Position numbers and translations under genes: made by a program. This document shows positions 40,321-48,682 of a stretch of 64,000 nt of DNA, in pieces. Under the pieces are notes generated by a model that saw only the letters and a list, made by a program, of their open reading frames with translations, searched no databases and was not told where the DNA came from. Location: contig CALSTU010000004.1 in assembly GCA_943789355.1 (NCBI GenBank), positions 248,001 through 312,000 on the forward strand. Direction: 5' to 3'. Within the stretch, counting starts at the first letter, position 1; every line of letters begins with the position of its first letter. This DNA is from UBA7430 sp002478765. Its GTDB lineage: Bacteria; Bacteroidota; Bacteroidia; Flavobacteriales; UBA7430.

Positions 40321-41595
40321 TTAATTAATTTTTCGCTGCGCGAACCAATTGTCGTTGAATGTAAAGGCTAAATGGAATTTAACAAAACTCTCTTCCATCA
40401 ATAAACCGTCTTGTGTTCCGCGCTTGCCAAGCTCAACGCCAATATTTGCGGTGGCTTTAGACTTCTTCATGGGCAAGCCCATCCCAAGGGAGAGGCTCAC
40501 TTCACTGATTTCAGTTACGCTGCCTTCACTCAAGTTAGACGGCACCATCAAGTGCCCTGACTGGTAATTAAACCCTGCTCGGTACTGGATGGTGTTGATG
40601 TAGTTGTGAATATCTTGTGCGTTAGGGGTCCACCAAGCACCTACTTTAATTTGTGACGCATCTCTCATTTGATACGACAACTCTCCAAGGGTAGGCATTT
40701 TAGAAGTCTCCTTAAAGTCATACTCAGCAGAAATAAGCCAGTTCGTTTCTTTTTCTAAAGCCAACCCAAAGGTGAATGACTTCGGAATACGCATGTCCGT
40801 TTCAGATTTTTCAAATCGAGTTGTATCGTTGGCTTCCGAATCGGAAGGCTCATAAGTTTGTATTGATTTGTTGTTGATTAGGTCGAAGGAAGTTTCTGGG
40901 TTTAAGACGGCTCCGAAAGTTGCCTTCATGTCTTTGAAGTCTGTTTGGTATTGTAGCCCTAAATCCCATGTTTGACCTCTTAAGCTGTTGGTGTTCGAAA
41001 TGCTGCGTTCAAGAACCTGGCTTTCATAAGAACGAACATCGCTGTCTTGATTTAACTGCCCAAACAAGACGCTCCCTGTGAGACCGATAGACAGGCCTTG
41101 GACAACCTCTAAACCTACATTTATGTATGCTCTATTTATTCCTCCTGAGCCTAAATGGTTGTAGGTAAGACTGTCTCCCCCTTCAAAGGAGTCAACGCTT
41201 AACTCATACCCCTGAAATGAATAAGGAAGAAGTCCTCCGCTAATGGCTAAACCCTCTCTTACGGGAAAACCTAAGCTCAAATGCGACAATGACAGCGACA
41301 AGAAGTCTTCATTCTTTTCTTGACCCTTTTGCCATAGAGAGACTCCTTTTGCTCCCGCTTCAAAGGCAGTTACCTTGAGCGCGCTAAGAGATGCAGGATT
41401 TAAAGGGTTCAAGCTGTTTGTTGGTCTCAGCGCAACGCCCAAGCCTCCTAAATCATTATTTAACGCAAATCCTTGCGTCTGAAAATCACCAATTCCATAG
41501 GCTGAGTATGAAGATGATGTATTCTGTTGTGCAAAAGATATAAATGGACAGCATAAAAGGGTCAACAATATCTTTCTATAAGTTTTTACTTGCAT
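40321..41595 (-). CDS. outer membrane beta-barrel protein
   Basis: 424 residues. Signal peptide (ILLTLLCCPFISFAQ), then many amphipathic strands rich in Gly and aromatics (SSYSAYGIGDF, DLGGLGVALRPTNSLNPLNP, AFEAGAKGVSLWQKGQ), with the last strand FHLAFTFNDNWFAQRKIN. It resembles the OmpP1/FadL-like putative porins of Bacteroidetes; the substrate is unknown. Its first 20 nt overlap the end of coaX, so it is translationally coupled. Confidence 0.8.
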   Translation of the reverse strand: MQVKTYRKILLTLLCCPFISFAQQNTSSSYSAYGIGDFQTQGFALNNDLGGLGVALRPTNSLNPLNPASLSALKVTAFEAGAKGVSLWQKGQEKNEDFLSLSLSHLSLGFPVREGLAISGGLLPYSFQGYELSVDSFEGGDSLTYNHLGSGGINRAYINVGLEVVQGLSIGLTGSVLFGQLNQDSDVRSYESQVLERSISNTNSLRGQTWDLGLQYQTDFKDMKATFGAVLNPETSFDLINNKSIQTYEPSDSEANDTTRFEKSETDMRIPKSFTFGLALEKETNWLISAEYDFKETSKMPTLGELSYQMRDASQIKVGAWWTPNAQDIHNYINTIQYRAGFNYQSGHLMVPSNLSEGSVTEISEVSLSLGMGLPMKKSKATANIGVELGKRGTQDGLLMEESFVKFHLAFTFNDNWFAQRKIN

Positions 41596-42307
41596 GGTTT
41601 TTCAGTATAAAATACATCCCGTTTAATAGAACGTCTTCGTCGGCAAAGATGCTATTTTTTAATTTCTTATCAAAGAAAGGCAAGTCGCCTCCCGTGAGGA
41701 TGGTCTTGATGTTTGGATAACGTCTTTTGTAGTCGTTTATTGTTCCGTCAAGCTCTCTTAGCATTCCGTTCACAACGCCCGATAAAATGGACTCCTTGGT
41801 GTTTTTACCAATCAAGTCTTGTGGGGCGTCTGCGGGAATTAATGGAAGTTTTGCGGTAAACTCATTTAATGCTTTTAGGCGCATATTCAACCCGGGTGAA
41901 ATCGCTCCTCCCAAATAGCGTGATTGGGCATCTACAAAATCAAAGGTCATGCATGTTCCAAGATCAACAACCAAAACATTTGTATCCGGAAAAGACGAAG
42001 TTGCTCCTGCAACCAAAGCAATTCGGTCGGCACCAAGACTCGAGGGGCTTTGGTATTGATTGGCAAAAGGTAGCGGGGTCTTTGTCGACAAAACAAGGTG
42101 GTTTAAGCAACATGATTGAAGCTCCGTTCGAAGCTGATCGTCTACGGGGGTTACGGAACAAAAAATCAAACGCTGTACTTGCCTTGAATATTTAACCAAT
42201 AAACCCTTAAGTTCTGTCGCTTCGCAGACTCCCTTAAAGTCTATAACGTCATTTTTAAAAAAGGCATATTTAATCCGGGTGTTCCCCTTGTCGATAACTA
42301 GATCCAT
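41576..42307 (-). CDS. coaX: type III pantothenate kinase
   Basis: Phosphorylates pantothenate, the first step of CoA synthesis; acetyl-CoA-insensitive type. The ASKHA fold is seen in MDLVIDKGNTRIKYAFFKN, SLGADRIALVAGATSSFP, VLVVDLGTCMTFDFVD, YLGGAISPGLNMRLKAL and ILTGGDLPFF. The ATG at 42307 is used (243 residues); a TTG nine bases upstream is less likely. Together with panC/panD at 25.9-27.1 kb it completes the early CoA pathway. Confidence 0.95.
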   Translation of the reverse strand: MDLVIDKGNTRIKYAFFKNDVIDFKGVCEATELKGLLVKYSRQVQRLIFCSVTPVDDQLRTELQSCCLNHLVLSTKTPLPFANQYQSPSSLGADRIALVAGATSSFPDTNVLVVDLGTCMTFDFVDAQSRYLGGAISPGLNMRLKALNEFTAKLPLIPADAPQDLIGKNTKESILSGVVNGMLRELDGTINDYKRRYPNIKTILTGGDLPFFDKKLKNSIFADEDVLLNGMYFILKNHASKNL

Positions 42308-42324
42308 AATTCTCAATAATTATC

Positions 42325-42332
42325 CAAATGTA
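42325..42332 (-). promoter_or_regulatory. -7 promoter box of coaX and the envelope cluster
   Basis: TACATTTG on the minus strand, 17 nt before the coaX ATG. Probably drives coaX-OMP-TPR. Confidence 0.5.
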
Positions 42333-42362
42333 TGAATAATGGAAATTAATCTTTGTTTTTCT

Positions 42363-42393
42363 TTGATAGATAAAATGCTTGTGTTTATATTTG
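42363..42393 (+). promoter_or_regulatory. promoter of tRNA-Phe
   Basis: TTG at 42363-42365, a 20-nt spacer, TATATTTG at 42386-42393. The tRNA begins 18 nt further on. Confidence 0.65.
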
Positions 42394-42410
42394 CTGCCTC
42401 CTTAATCAAA

Positions 42411-42483
42411 GGTGCTATAGCTCAGTTGGTAGAGCAAAGGACTGAAAATCCTTGTGTCCCCGGTTCGAATCCTGGTAGCACCA
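42411..42483 (+). tRNA. tRNA-Phe (anticodon GAA)
   Basis: Acceptor GGTGCTA/TAGCACC, D-arm AGCTCAGTTGGTAGAGC, anticodon stem-loop AGGACTGAAAATCCTT with loop CTGAAAA (GAA), and T-arm CCGGTTCGAATCCTGG. A standard cloverleaf, followed by a terminator. Confidence 0.96.
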
Positions 42484-42487
42484 CCCC

Positions 42488-42519
42488 AAAGACTCGCAAA
42501 GCATGCGGGTCTTTTTTTT
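42488..42519 (+). terminator. terminator of tRNA-Phe
   Basis: Arms GACTCGCA and TGCGGGTC (one G-T wobble) around AAGCA, followed by eight T residues. Confidence 0.85.
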
Positions 42520-42611
42520 GTCTTTTTTAAAACAACCCCACCCCACCATCTTGTTCAATTTTTGGTACTTTTGTTGGTGTTTTTAACGTTTTAGTAACAC
42601 TTTCCGTTTGT

Positions 42612-42992
42612 ATGAAAAAAGGAACCAAACTATACAGCATCATAAAGGGTCGTTGCCCACACTGCCACGAAGGAGACTTTTTTGTTTCTCACTCGTACAA
42701 GCTAAAAACGATGGGAGATGTTTACGAAAACTGTTCGATGTGCAAGAGGTCGTTCAACCCTGAGCCGGGTTTTTATTTCGGGGCACTTTACGTTTCATAT
42801 GCGCTAGGTTGCGCTTTTATGATCAGTACTCTTGTCGGTATTTACGTTCTTAATGTGGAGATGGGTCTTTTTGAAAAATGCATTGCTGTTTGCGGTCCTT
42901 GGCTTTTACTAACACCAAAAATGCATGCACTGTCAAAAATAATTTGGGCAAACTTTTTTATTAATTATAAGTCTCGCGACAACGAATCTTAG
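42612..42992 (+). CDS. DUF983 family protein
   Basis: 126 residues. Two CxxC zinc motifs at the N-terminus (GRCPHCHEG, NCSMCKRSF), the signature NPEPGFYFGALYVSYALG, then two membrane helices. DUF983 proteins are common in Bacteroidetes and Alphaproteobacteria and have no firm function. Single gene. Confidence 0.9.
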   Translation: MKKGTKLYSIIKGRCPHCHEGDFFVSHSYKLKTMGDVYENCSMCKRSFNPEPGFYFGALYVSYALGCAFMISTLVGIYVLNVEMGLFEKCIAVCGPWLLLTPKMHALSKIIWANFFINYKSRDNES

Positions 42993-43102
42993 CCTTTCTC
43001 TCGAAAGAGCCTCTTGTAAAGCACGCTATTTAAACATCACGAGAACGTCCAGGTGAGCCAAAATTTCAATTTTGATCGGTTTCAGTTGTCTTGATCGTTT
43101 GA

Positions 43103-43339
43103 CTATTGTTTCTTAAAAACAGAATACAATACCAACAACGCAGCAACACCAATAAAATTATTTTGGCCCAAAGAGTTGATGGCGTTTTGAATGTTTTGAA
43201 TTGGGTTCCAGCCCAAAAGGCTTTCGCCAACAATTAACTGAACAACAACACCAAGGCACAAAATCGGCACTGTAATGTCTACCGCTTCACGCAGTATCTT
43301 TTTAATGTTCTTAAAGAACTTTTTGCTTTCTTCGTTCAT
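43103..43339 (-). CDS. small hydrophobic protein, paralogue of the next gene
   Basis: 78 residues. A charged N-terminus (NEESKKFFKNIKKILREA), a membrane-like segment VDITVPILCLGVVVQLIVGE, and a C-terminal second hydrophobic part NNFIGVAALLVLYSVFKKQ. The end aligns with SGFVGLVALLVVLSFLKK of the gene at 43397-43615, so the two are tandem paralogues. A membrane-embedded oligomer is possible, but no family is recognised. It lies behind a strong hairpin that would limit read-through from its paralogue. Confidence 0.7.
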   Translation of the reverse strand: MNEESKKFFKNIKKILREAVDITVPILCLGVVVQLIVGESLLGWNPIQNIQNAINSLGQNNFIGVAALLVLYSVFKKQ

Positions 43340-43353
43340 AAGGTGTTAAAATT

Positions 43354-43394
43354 AATAAGCAGTAAGCCCCAAAAGTGGGGCTTACTGCTTATTT
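43354..43394 (-). terminator. long perfect hairpin between the two microprotein genes
   Basis: 18-bp perfect arms, AATAAGCAGTAAGCCCCA and its exact complement, around AAAG. On the minus strand it directly follows the stop of the 72-residue gene. It is either a terminator or an mRNA-stabilising 3' hairpin that allows partial read-through. Confidence 0.8.
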
Positions 43395-43396
43395 AA

Positions 43397-43615
43397 TTAC
43401 TTTTTAAGGAAAGATAATACCACAAGTAGTGCAACTAATCCTACAAAACCGCTGTTTGTAAATTGAGCAACTAAACCTGTAATGTTATCAATCACAGCAA
43501 AAGGAGATCCTGCTCCTAATAAAATTTCAGCTACTATTCCTAGTCCTAATAAAGACATAAGTAGTCCAACAATACCAGAAATAAATCCGCCTAAATTTTT
43601 AAATACTGCATCCAT
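43397..43615 (-). CDS. small hydrophobic protein, probably highly expressed
   Basis: 72 residues, nearly all hydrophobic or small: GGFISGIVGLLMSLLGLGIV, EILLGAGSPFAVIDNITGLV and GFVGLVALLVVLSFLKK, with no signal peptidase site. It is the paralogue of the 78-residue neighbour. It has one of the best promoters of the window (TTG-N21-TATATTTG) and a long 3' hairpin, which suggests abundant expression. The sequence fits a small membrane-embedded oligomer; the family is not recognised. Confidence 0.75.
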   Translation of the reverse strand: MDAVFKNLGGFISGIVGLLMSLLGLGIVAEILLGAGSPFAVIDNITGLVAQFTNSGFVGLVALLVVLSFLKK

Positions 43616-43643
43616 AACGTTTATTTGTTTTAGTTAATACACT

Positions 43644-43675
43644 CAAATATAGAAACATCCGTATCAGCTTACCAA
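43644..43675 (-). promoter_or_regulatory. strong promoter of the 72-residue microprotein gene
   Basis: Minus strand: TTG at 43673-43675 (within TTTTTTTGG), a 21-nt spacer, TATATTTG at 43644-43651, 28 nt before the ATG. The region from 43676 to 43890 shows nothing else recognisable. Confidence 0.7.
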
Positions 43676-43890
43676 AAAAATGATGCTTCACATCCTAATT
43701 TCAAACACCAACAAAAAACAAATATTTTATTTTCATTTTTTTTCTGGAAAAGTCAAGTACACTAGCCGTTAAGAGGTTTAACAACCCCTTAAAAACCAGC
43801 TTTTTAGGCCTTGGTTATGAACATTGGATTGTTATTAACTAAAAAAGCTCTTAAACCTTGCTATAGGGGGTGTTTTTTCGTTTTTACATA

Positions 43891-43918
43891 AAAAATCAGG
43901 CAAAAACGCCTGATTTTC
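43891..43918 (-). terminator. terminator of the phosphohexomutase gene
   Basis: Arms AAAATCAGGC and GCCTGATTTT around a six-base loop, with a T-run on the minus strand, 32 nt past the stop at 43950. Confidence 0.85.
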
Positions 43919-43949
43919 AATTCCTTTAAAGTTTACAAGCCTTTTCGGG

Positions 43950-45644
43950 TTAATTTAGCTTCATTTCTTCCTGAATATCAGCAATTTTCTGTACTAATTT
44001 TTGCTTTGTTTTGTCGAATTCTTCTCTTTGGGATAGGTTTGACTGTACAGAAAAGTAAAATTTGATCTTTGGTTCTGTCCCTGATGGTCGTGCCGTTACC
44101 TTTGTTCCTTTTTGAGTGATAAACTGTAAAACGTTCGATTTAGGCAGGCCTGTTTTTGAAGCGTCTAGGTAGTCAATAAACGCAACAACCTCTTCGCCAA
44201 CAATGGTTTTAGGGGGGTTCTTACGCATGTTGTCCATCATGTTACCAATTTCCTCTAAGCCCGCTCTACCTTGTTTGGTTACAGAGATTAAATCTTCCAA
44301 ATAAAAACCGTGTTCTAAGTACATGTCCTGCATTAAGTCAAAAAGGTCTTTGTTTTGACTTTTAGCCCACGCCACCATCTCGGTAATGAGAACACATGAC
44401 ATTACAGCGTCTTTATCCCGAACAAAATCTCCAGCCAGGTAACCGTAACTTTCTTCGCCACCTCCAATAAACTTCTCTACACCCTCTAGGCTCCTTATGA
44501 GTGCCCCTATATGTTTGAAGCCGGTAAGCGTGTTGTATACTTTAACGCCGTTAGACTTGGCTATTACATCCATTAAGTCTGTTGTTACAACTGTTTTTGC
44601 TATAAACTCTGTTCCTTTTATTTTCCCAAGTTCTTTCCATCTTGTTATGAGGTAGTTTACAAGCAATGCCCCTGTTTGGTTCCCGTTTAACAACTCAAAA
44701 TCACCCTTTTTGTTTGGTATAGCTATACCTACACGATCTGCGTCAGGGTCCGTACCCATTACAAGCTCTGCTCCATTTTTCTTAGCCAACTCTATGGCTA
44801 AGGCAAGAGCGGCGGGCTCTTCTGGGTTTGGCGACTGAACTGTGGGAAAGTTCCCGTCTATAACATCCTGCTCTTCTACGGTGATTATGTTCGTAAACCC
44901 TATAGCTTTTAAAGCTTTAGGAACCATAACAACTCCTGTTCCGTGAATTCCCGTAAAAACAACCGGCAAGTCTTTCTGTGCTTTTATAGCGTCCGGGGAT
45001 AAGCACACTGTTTTTAACCTATCTATATAGGTTTGATCCATATCCTCTCCTAGGGGTATGATCAAATGTTCGTTTGCATTAAAGCTCACATCGTCTATAG
45101 TCAACGATCTTACTTTGCTTATTAATTCAACATCAAAAGGGCTTACAATTTGACAGCCATCTTCTCCGTATACTTTGTAACCGTTATACTCTTTGGGGTT
45201 GTGAGAAGCTGTAATCACAATTCCACTTTTACAACCCAACTCTCTTACAGCAAAAGACAGTTGTGGTGTTGGACGAAGGGCGCTAAATAAGTACACCTTA
45301 ATTCCGTTTGACGATAAAACTTCGGCGGAGGTTCTAGCTATGGCATCTGAATTGTTCCTACAGTCGTATGCAATCGCAACGGAAATTTCCTCGTTTGGAT
45401 ACGTTTGCTTTAAAGTGTTTGCTAAACCTTGTGTGGCTTTTCCAATGCTGTACTTATTAATTCGGTTTGATCCAACCCCCATAATACCACGCATTCCTCC
45501 AGTACCAAAATCAAGGTCCTTGTAAAAAGACTCGATCAGTTCCTCGCTGTTTTCATCTATGAGTGTTTGAACTTTTTTTCGAGTTTCTGAATCATAAGCC
45601 TCGGAAAGCCATGATTTTGCTTGTTGCAAAACTTCTTCCTTCAT
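43950..45644 (-). CDS. phosphoglucomutase/phosphomannomutase family protein (phospho-sugar mutase)
   Basis: 564 residues of the alpha-D-phosphohexomutase family. The four-domain landmarks are all present: the phosphoserine loop TASHNPKEYNGYKVYG, metal loop GTDPDADRVGIAI, sugar loop GGGEESYGYLAGDFVRDKDA and the phosphate-binding RPSGTEPKIKFYF. The length fits the PgcA type. The ATG at 45644 is used; the TTG two codons upstream is less likely. Interconverts glucose-1-P and glucose-6-P for envelope and storage sugars. Confidence 0.93.
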   Translation of the reverse strand: MKEEVLQQAKSWLSEAYDSETRKKVQTLIDENSEELIESFYKDLDFGTGGMRGIMGVGSNRINKYSIGKATQGLANTLKQTYPNEEISVAIAYDCRNNSDAIARTSAEVLSSNGIKVYLFSALRPTPQLSFAVRELGCKSGIVITASHNPKEYNGYKVYGEDGCQIVSPFDVELISKVRSLTIDDVSFNANEHLIIPLGEDMDQTYIDRLKTVCLSPDAIKAQKDLPVVFTGIHGTGVVMVPKALKAIGFTNIITVEEQDVIDGNFPTVQSPNPEEPAALALAIELAKKNGAELVMGTDPDADRVGIAIPNKKGDFELLNGNQTGALLVNYLITRWKELGKIKGTEFIAKTVVTTDLMDVIAKSNGVKVYNTLTGFKHIGALIRSLEGVEKFIGGGEESYGYLAGDFVRDKDAVMSCVLITEMVAWAKSQNKDLFDLMQDMYLEHGFYLEDLISVTKQGRAGLEEIGNMMDNMRKNPPKTIVGEEVVAFIDYLDASKTGLPKSNVLQFITQKGTKVTARPSGTEPKIKFYFSVQSNLSQREEFDKTKQKLVQKIADIQEEMKLN

Positions 45645-45828
45645 AACCAAAACGTCTTTTTTTAATGAAATGTGTTAACTCCTTTTCGTGCGCCGAAATT
45701 AATAGGAATATTCTAAAGTTATTCATTAAAACATAAATTTATCAAAAAAATAATTCTAAAATAACACGGATTTAATATCCCTTCTAAATCTCATTAACCA
45801 GGGTATACGACCTCCAAATTTCCTATCT

Positions 45829-45836
45829 TAGCTTTG
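45829..45836 (+). promoter_or_regulatory. -7 promoter box of polA
   Basis: TAGCTTTG, 16 nt before the polA ATG, matches TAnnTTTG. Confidence 0.5.
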
Positions 45837-45852
45837 TAAAAACAAACATTCC

Positions 45853-48672
45853 ATGACGCAACAATCCGAAAAAAAGCTCTTTCTATTTGATGCTTTTGCA
45901 CTGATATACAGGGCTTATTTTGCCTTTGCTAAAAACCCTAGAATTAACTCTAAAGGTCAAGACACCTCTGCTGTTTTAGGTTTGGTAAATACATTAATGG
46001 ATGTTCAAATGAAAGAGCAGCCTACGCATTGGGCTATTTGCTTTGACACCTCAGAACCAACCGAGAGACATCTCGAGTACAAAGAATACAAAGCGCAACG
46101 TGAAGCTATGCCTGAGGGTATTTCTTCAGCATTACCTTATATTTTTGAATTGATGGATGCTCTTAATATTCCTGTAATTGCGAAACCCGGATACGAAGCA
46201 GATGATGTTATTGGAACTTTAGCTAAAAAAGCAGAAAAAGAAGGGTTTACCACCTACATGATGACTCCTGATAAAGATTTTGCTCAACTGGTTTCTGATA
46301 ACATTTACATGTATCGTCCGCCGAGAATGGGTAACGGTGCAGAAGTTTGGGGTATTCCTGAGGTCCTCAAAAAATTTGAAATCAAACAAGTCGATCAGGT
46401 TATCGATTATTTAGGTATGATGGGCGATGCTTCTGACAACATTCCTGGAATTCCTGGTGTAGGAGATAAAACAGCTAAAAAATTACTGTCATTGTATGAG
46501 AATATGGAGGGCTTGTATGCGAATACCCACGAATTAAAAGGGAAGCAAAAAGAAAAGGTTGAGGCAAATAAAGATTTAGCTTTTCTTTCTAAAAAATTAG
46601 CCACAATAAATGTTTCGGTACCTGTTGATTTTGATTCGAACGCTTTGGTTCGAAAAGAAATGAATAAAGAGGCTGTTAAAGATTTGTTTGTTGAACTCGA
46701 GTTTCGAAGACTTGCTGAGCGTTGGTTTGGAAAATTAAAAGAGGGCTCCTCCAAAAATGAAACAAATCCCAAGGCGTTGGAAGCTGAGCCTTCTTTACCG
46801 GGTCAATTCGATCTTTTTAATTCTGGTGAAGAAAACCAAAGCTCTCTTTTTGATTCCTCATACGATACGCTCGAAACGGTTCAAGTAAAGTATACCCTCG
46901 TTGATTCTTACGATGCTTGCTTGTCTTTGGTTGAGAAATTAATGGTTTTAAAATCTTTTGCTTTTGATACAGAAACAACTTCTGTAAATGCACTGCATGC
47001 TGAAATTGTTGGGCTTTCTTTTTGCTATAAAAAACAAGAAGCTTTTTACATTCCTATTCCTTCTGATGATGAACTTAAAAACAAAACCCTAAACGTTTTT
47101 AAGCCTTTATTTGAAAACGAAAAAATTGAAAAGGTCGGTCATAATGTAAAATACGATTATCACATTCTTGCGAATTACAACATTCAATTGAAGGGAAAAC
47201 TGTTTGATACCATGATCGCTCATTATCTTTTAGAGGCTGACATGAGACATAACATGAATGTATTGGCGGAGACTTATTTAAACTACAGTCCTGTTAAAAT
47301 TGAGTCGATCATAGGGAAAGGTAAATCTCAACTAAATATGCGAGACATACCTTCTTCTAAAATTAAAGATTACGCTTGTGAAGACGCTGATGTTACTTGG
47401 CAACTAAAAACTATTTTCAAACCCCTTCTTGAAAAAGAAGAATTGATAAACTTGTTTCATGAAATTGAAATGCCTCTCATCTCTGTTTTAGCTAAAATGG
47501 AAAGAGAAGGTATTAATCTCGATTTAAAAAGTTTAAAAGATTTTTCCTCAGAACTGGAGCTTTCTGTTTTAAAAATACAAACAGAAATTCACGAAATCGC
47601 AGGCACATCCTTCAATATTGCATCGCCTAAGCAGTTGGGTGAGGTTTTATTTGATCATCTTAAATTGGATACTAAAGCAAAAAAAACCAAGACGGGTCAG
47701 TATTCTACTTCTGAAGATGTCTTGTCTAGGTTAAAAACAAAACATCCTATTATTGATAAGGTTTTAGATTTTAGATCTCTTCAAAAGCTTCGTTCTACCT
47801 ACGTTGATGCGCTACCGGAACTGATAAACCCAAAAACAAAACGTATTCACACTTCATTCAACCAAGCTGTTGCAGCAACAGGTAGGTTGAGTTCTAATCA
47901 ACCTAACCTACAAAATATTCCTATAAGAACAGAGAAAGGTCGAGAGGTTCGAAAGGCTTTTATTCCTCGTGATGGAAATCATGTTTTACTTGCTGCCGAT
48001 TATTCACAAGTAGAGCTTCGCTTGATCGCAGAAATGAGTGGAGATCCAGTAATGGTAAATGCTTTTAAAACTGATTTAGACATACATACAGCAACTGCTT
48101 CTAACGTTTTTAATGTGCCTATAGAGGAGGTTTCCAGAGAAATGCGATCCAATGCTAAAACCGTTAATTTTGGTATCATTTACGGTGTATCTGCTTTTGG
48201 TTTAAGTCAACAAACCACATTAAGCCGTAAAGAATCTGCTGAAATTATTGACAATTACTTTGAAACTTATCCTTATTTAAAAAAATATATGGATGCTAAC
48301 ATTTCTTTTGCTAGAGAGCATGGTTACGTTAAAACCATTAAAAATAGAAAACGACGATTAAAGGATATAAACTCTCGAAATGGTGTTGTTCGTGGACACG
48401 CAGAAAGAAATGCTATCAATGCTCCGGTTCAAGGTTCTGCTGCCGATCTTATTAAGCTTGCTATGATTAAGGTTCAAAATGAGATAGAAGCACAGCATTT
48501 AAAATCAAAAATGCTTTTACAAGTTCATGATGAACTCGTTTTTGATGCTTTAAAAACAGAATTACCTCTTCTTAAGTCCATTATAAAAGATTCCATGGAG
48601 AATGTCTTGAATACTACTGTTCCATTAAAGATTGATGTTGGAGAAGGTGCTTCTTGGTTAGAAGCACATTGA
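45853..48672 (+). CDS. polA: DNA polymerase I
   Basis: 939 residues, three domains. The 5'-nuclease (about 1-290) has KLFLFDAFALIYRAYFAF and GDASDNIPGIPGVGDKTAKK. The 3'-5' exonuclease (about 350-530) is intact, with AFDTETTSVNALHAEIVGL and GHNVKYDYHIL. The polymerase domain has ADYSQVELRLIAEMSGD (motif A), REMRSNAKTVNFGIIYGVSA (motif B) and LLQVHDELVFDA (motif C). Full length. The gene is visibly more AT-rich at third codon positions than the left part of the window. It converges with the TlpA-like gene without a clear terminator. Confidence 0.97.
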   Translation: MTQQSEKKLFLFDAFALIYRAYFAFAKNPRINSKGQDTSAVLGLVNTLMDVQMKEQPTHWAICFDTSEPTERHLEYKEYKAQREAMPEGISSALPYIFELMDALNIPVIAKPGYEADDVIGTLAKKAEKEGFTTYMMTPDKDFAQLVSDNIYMYRPPRMGNGAEVWGIPEVLKKFEIKQVDQVIDYLGMMGDASDNIPGIPGVGDKTAKKLLSLYENMEGLYANTHELKGKQKEKVEANKDLAFLSKKLATINVSVPVDFDSNALVRKEMNKEAVKDLFVELEFRRLAERWFGKLKEGSSKNETNPKALEAEPSLPGQFDLFNSGEENQSSLFDSSYDTLETVQVKYTLVDSYDACLSLVEKLMVLKSFAFDTETTSVNALHAEIVGLSFCYKKQEAFYIPIPSDDELKNKTLNVFKPLFENEKIEKVGHNVKYDYHILANYNIQLKGKLFDTMIAHYLLEADMRHNMNVLAETYLNYSPVKIESIIGKGKSQLNMRDIPSSKIKDYACEDADVTWQLKTIFKPLLEKEELINLFHEIEMPLISVLAKMEREGINLDLKSLKDFSSELELSVLKIQTEIHEIAGTSFNIASPKQLGEVLFDHLKLDTKAKKTKTGQYSTSEDVLSRLKTKHPIIDKVLDFRSLQKLRSTYVDALPELINPKTKRIHTSFNQAVAATGRLSSNQPNLQNIPIRTEKGREVRKAFIPRDGNHVLLAADYSQVELRLIAEMSGDPVMVNAFKTDLDIHTATASNVFNVPIEEVSREMRSNAKTVNFGIIYGVSAFGLSQQTTLSRKESAEIIDNYFETYPYLKKYMDANISFAREHGYVKTIKNRKRRLKDINSRNGVVRGHAERNAINAPVQGSAADLIKLAMIKVQNEIEAQHLKSKMLLQVHDELVFDALKTELPLLKSIIKDSMENVLNTTVPLKIDVGEGASWLEAH

Positions 48673-48682
48673 TAGATATTTC

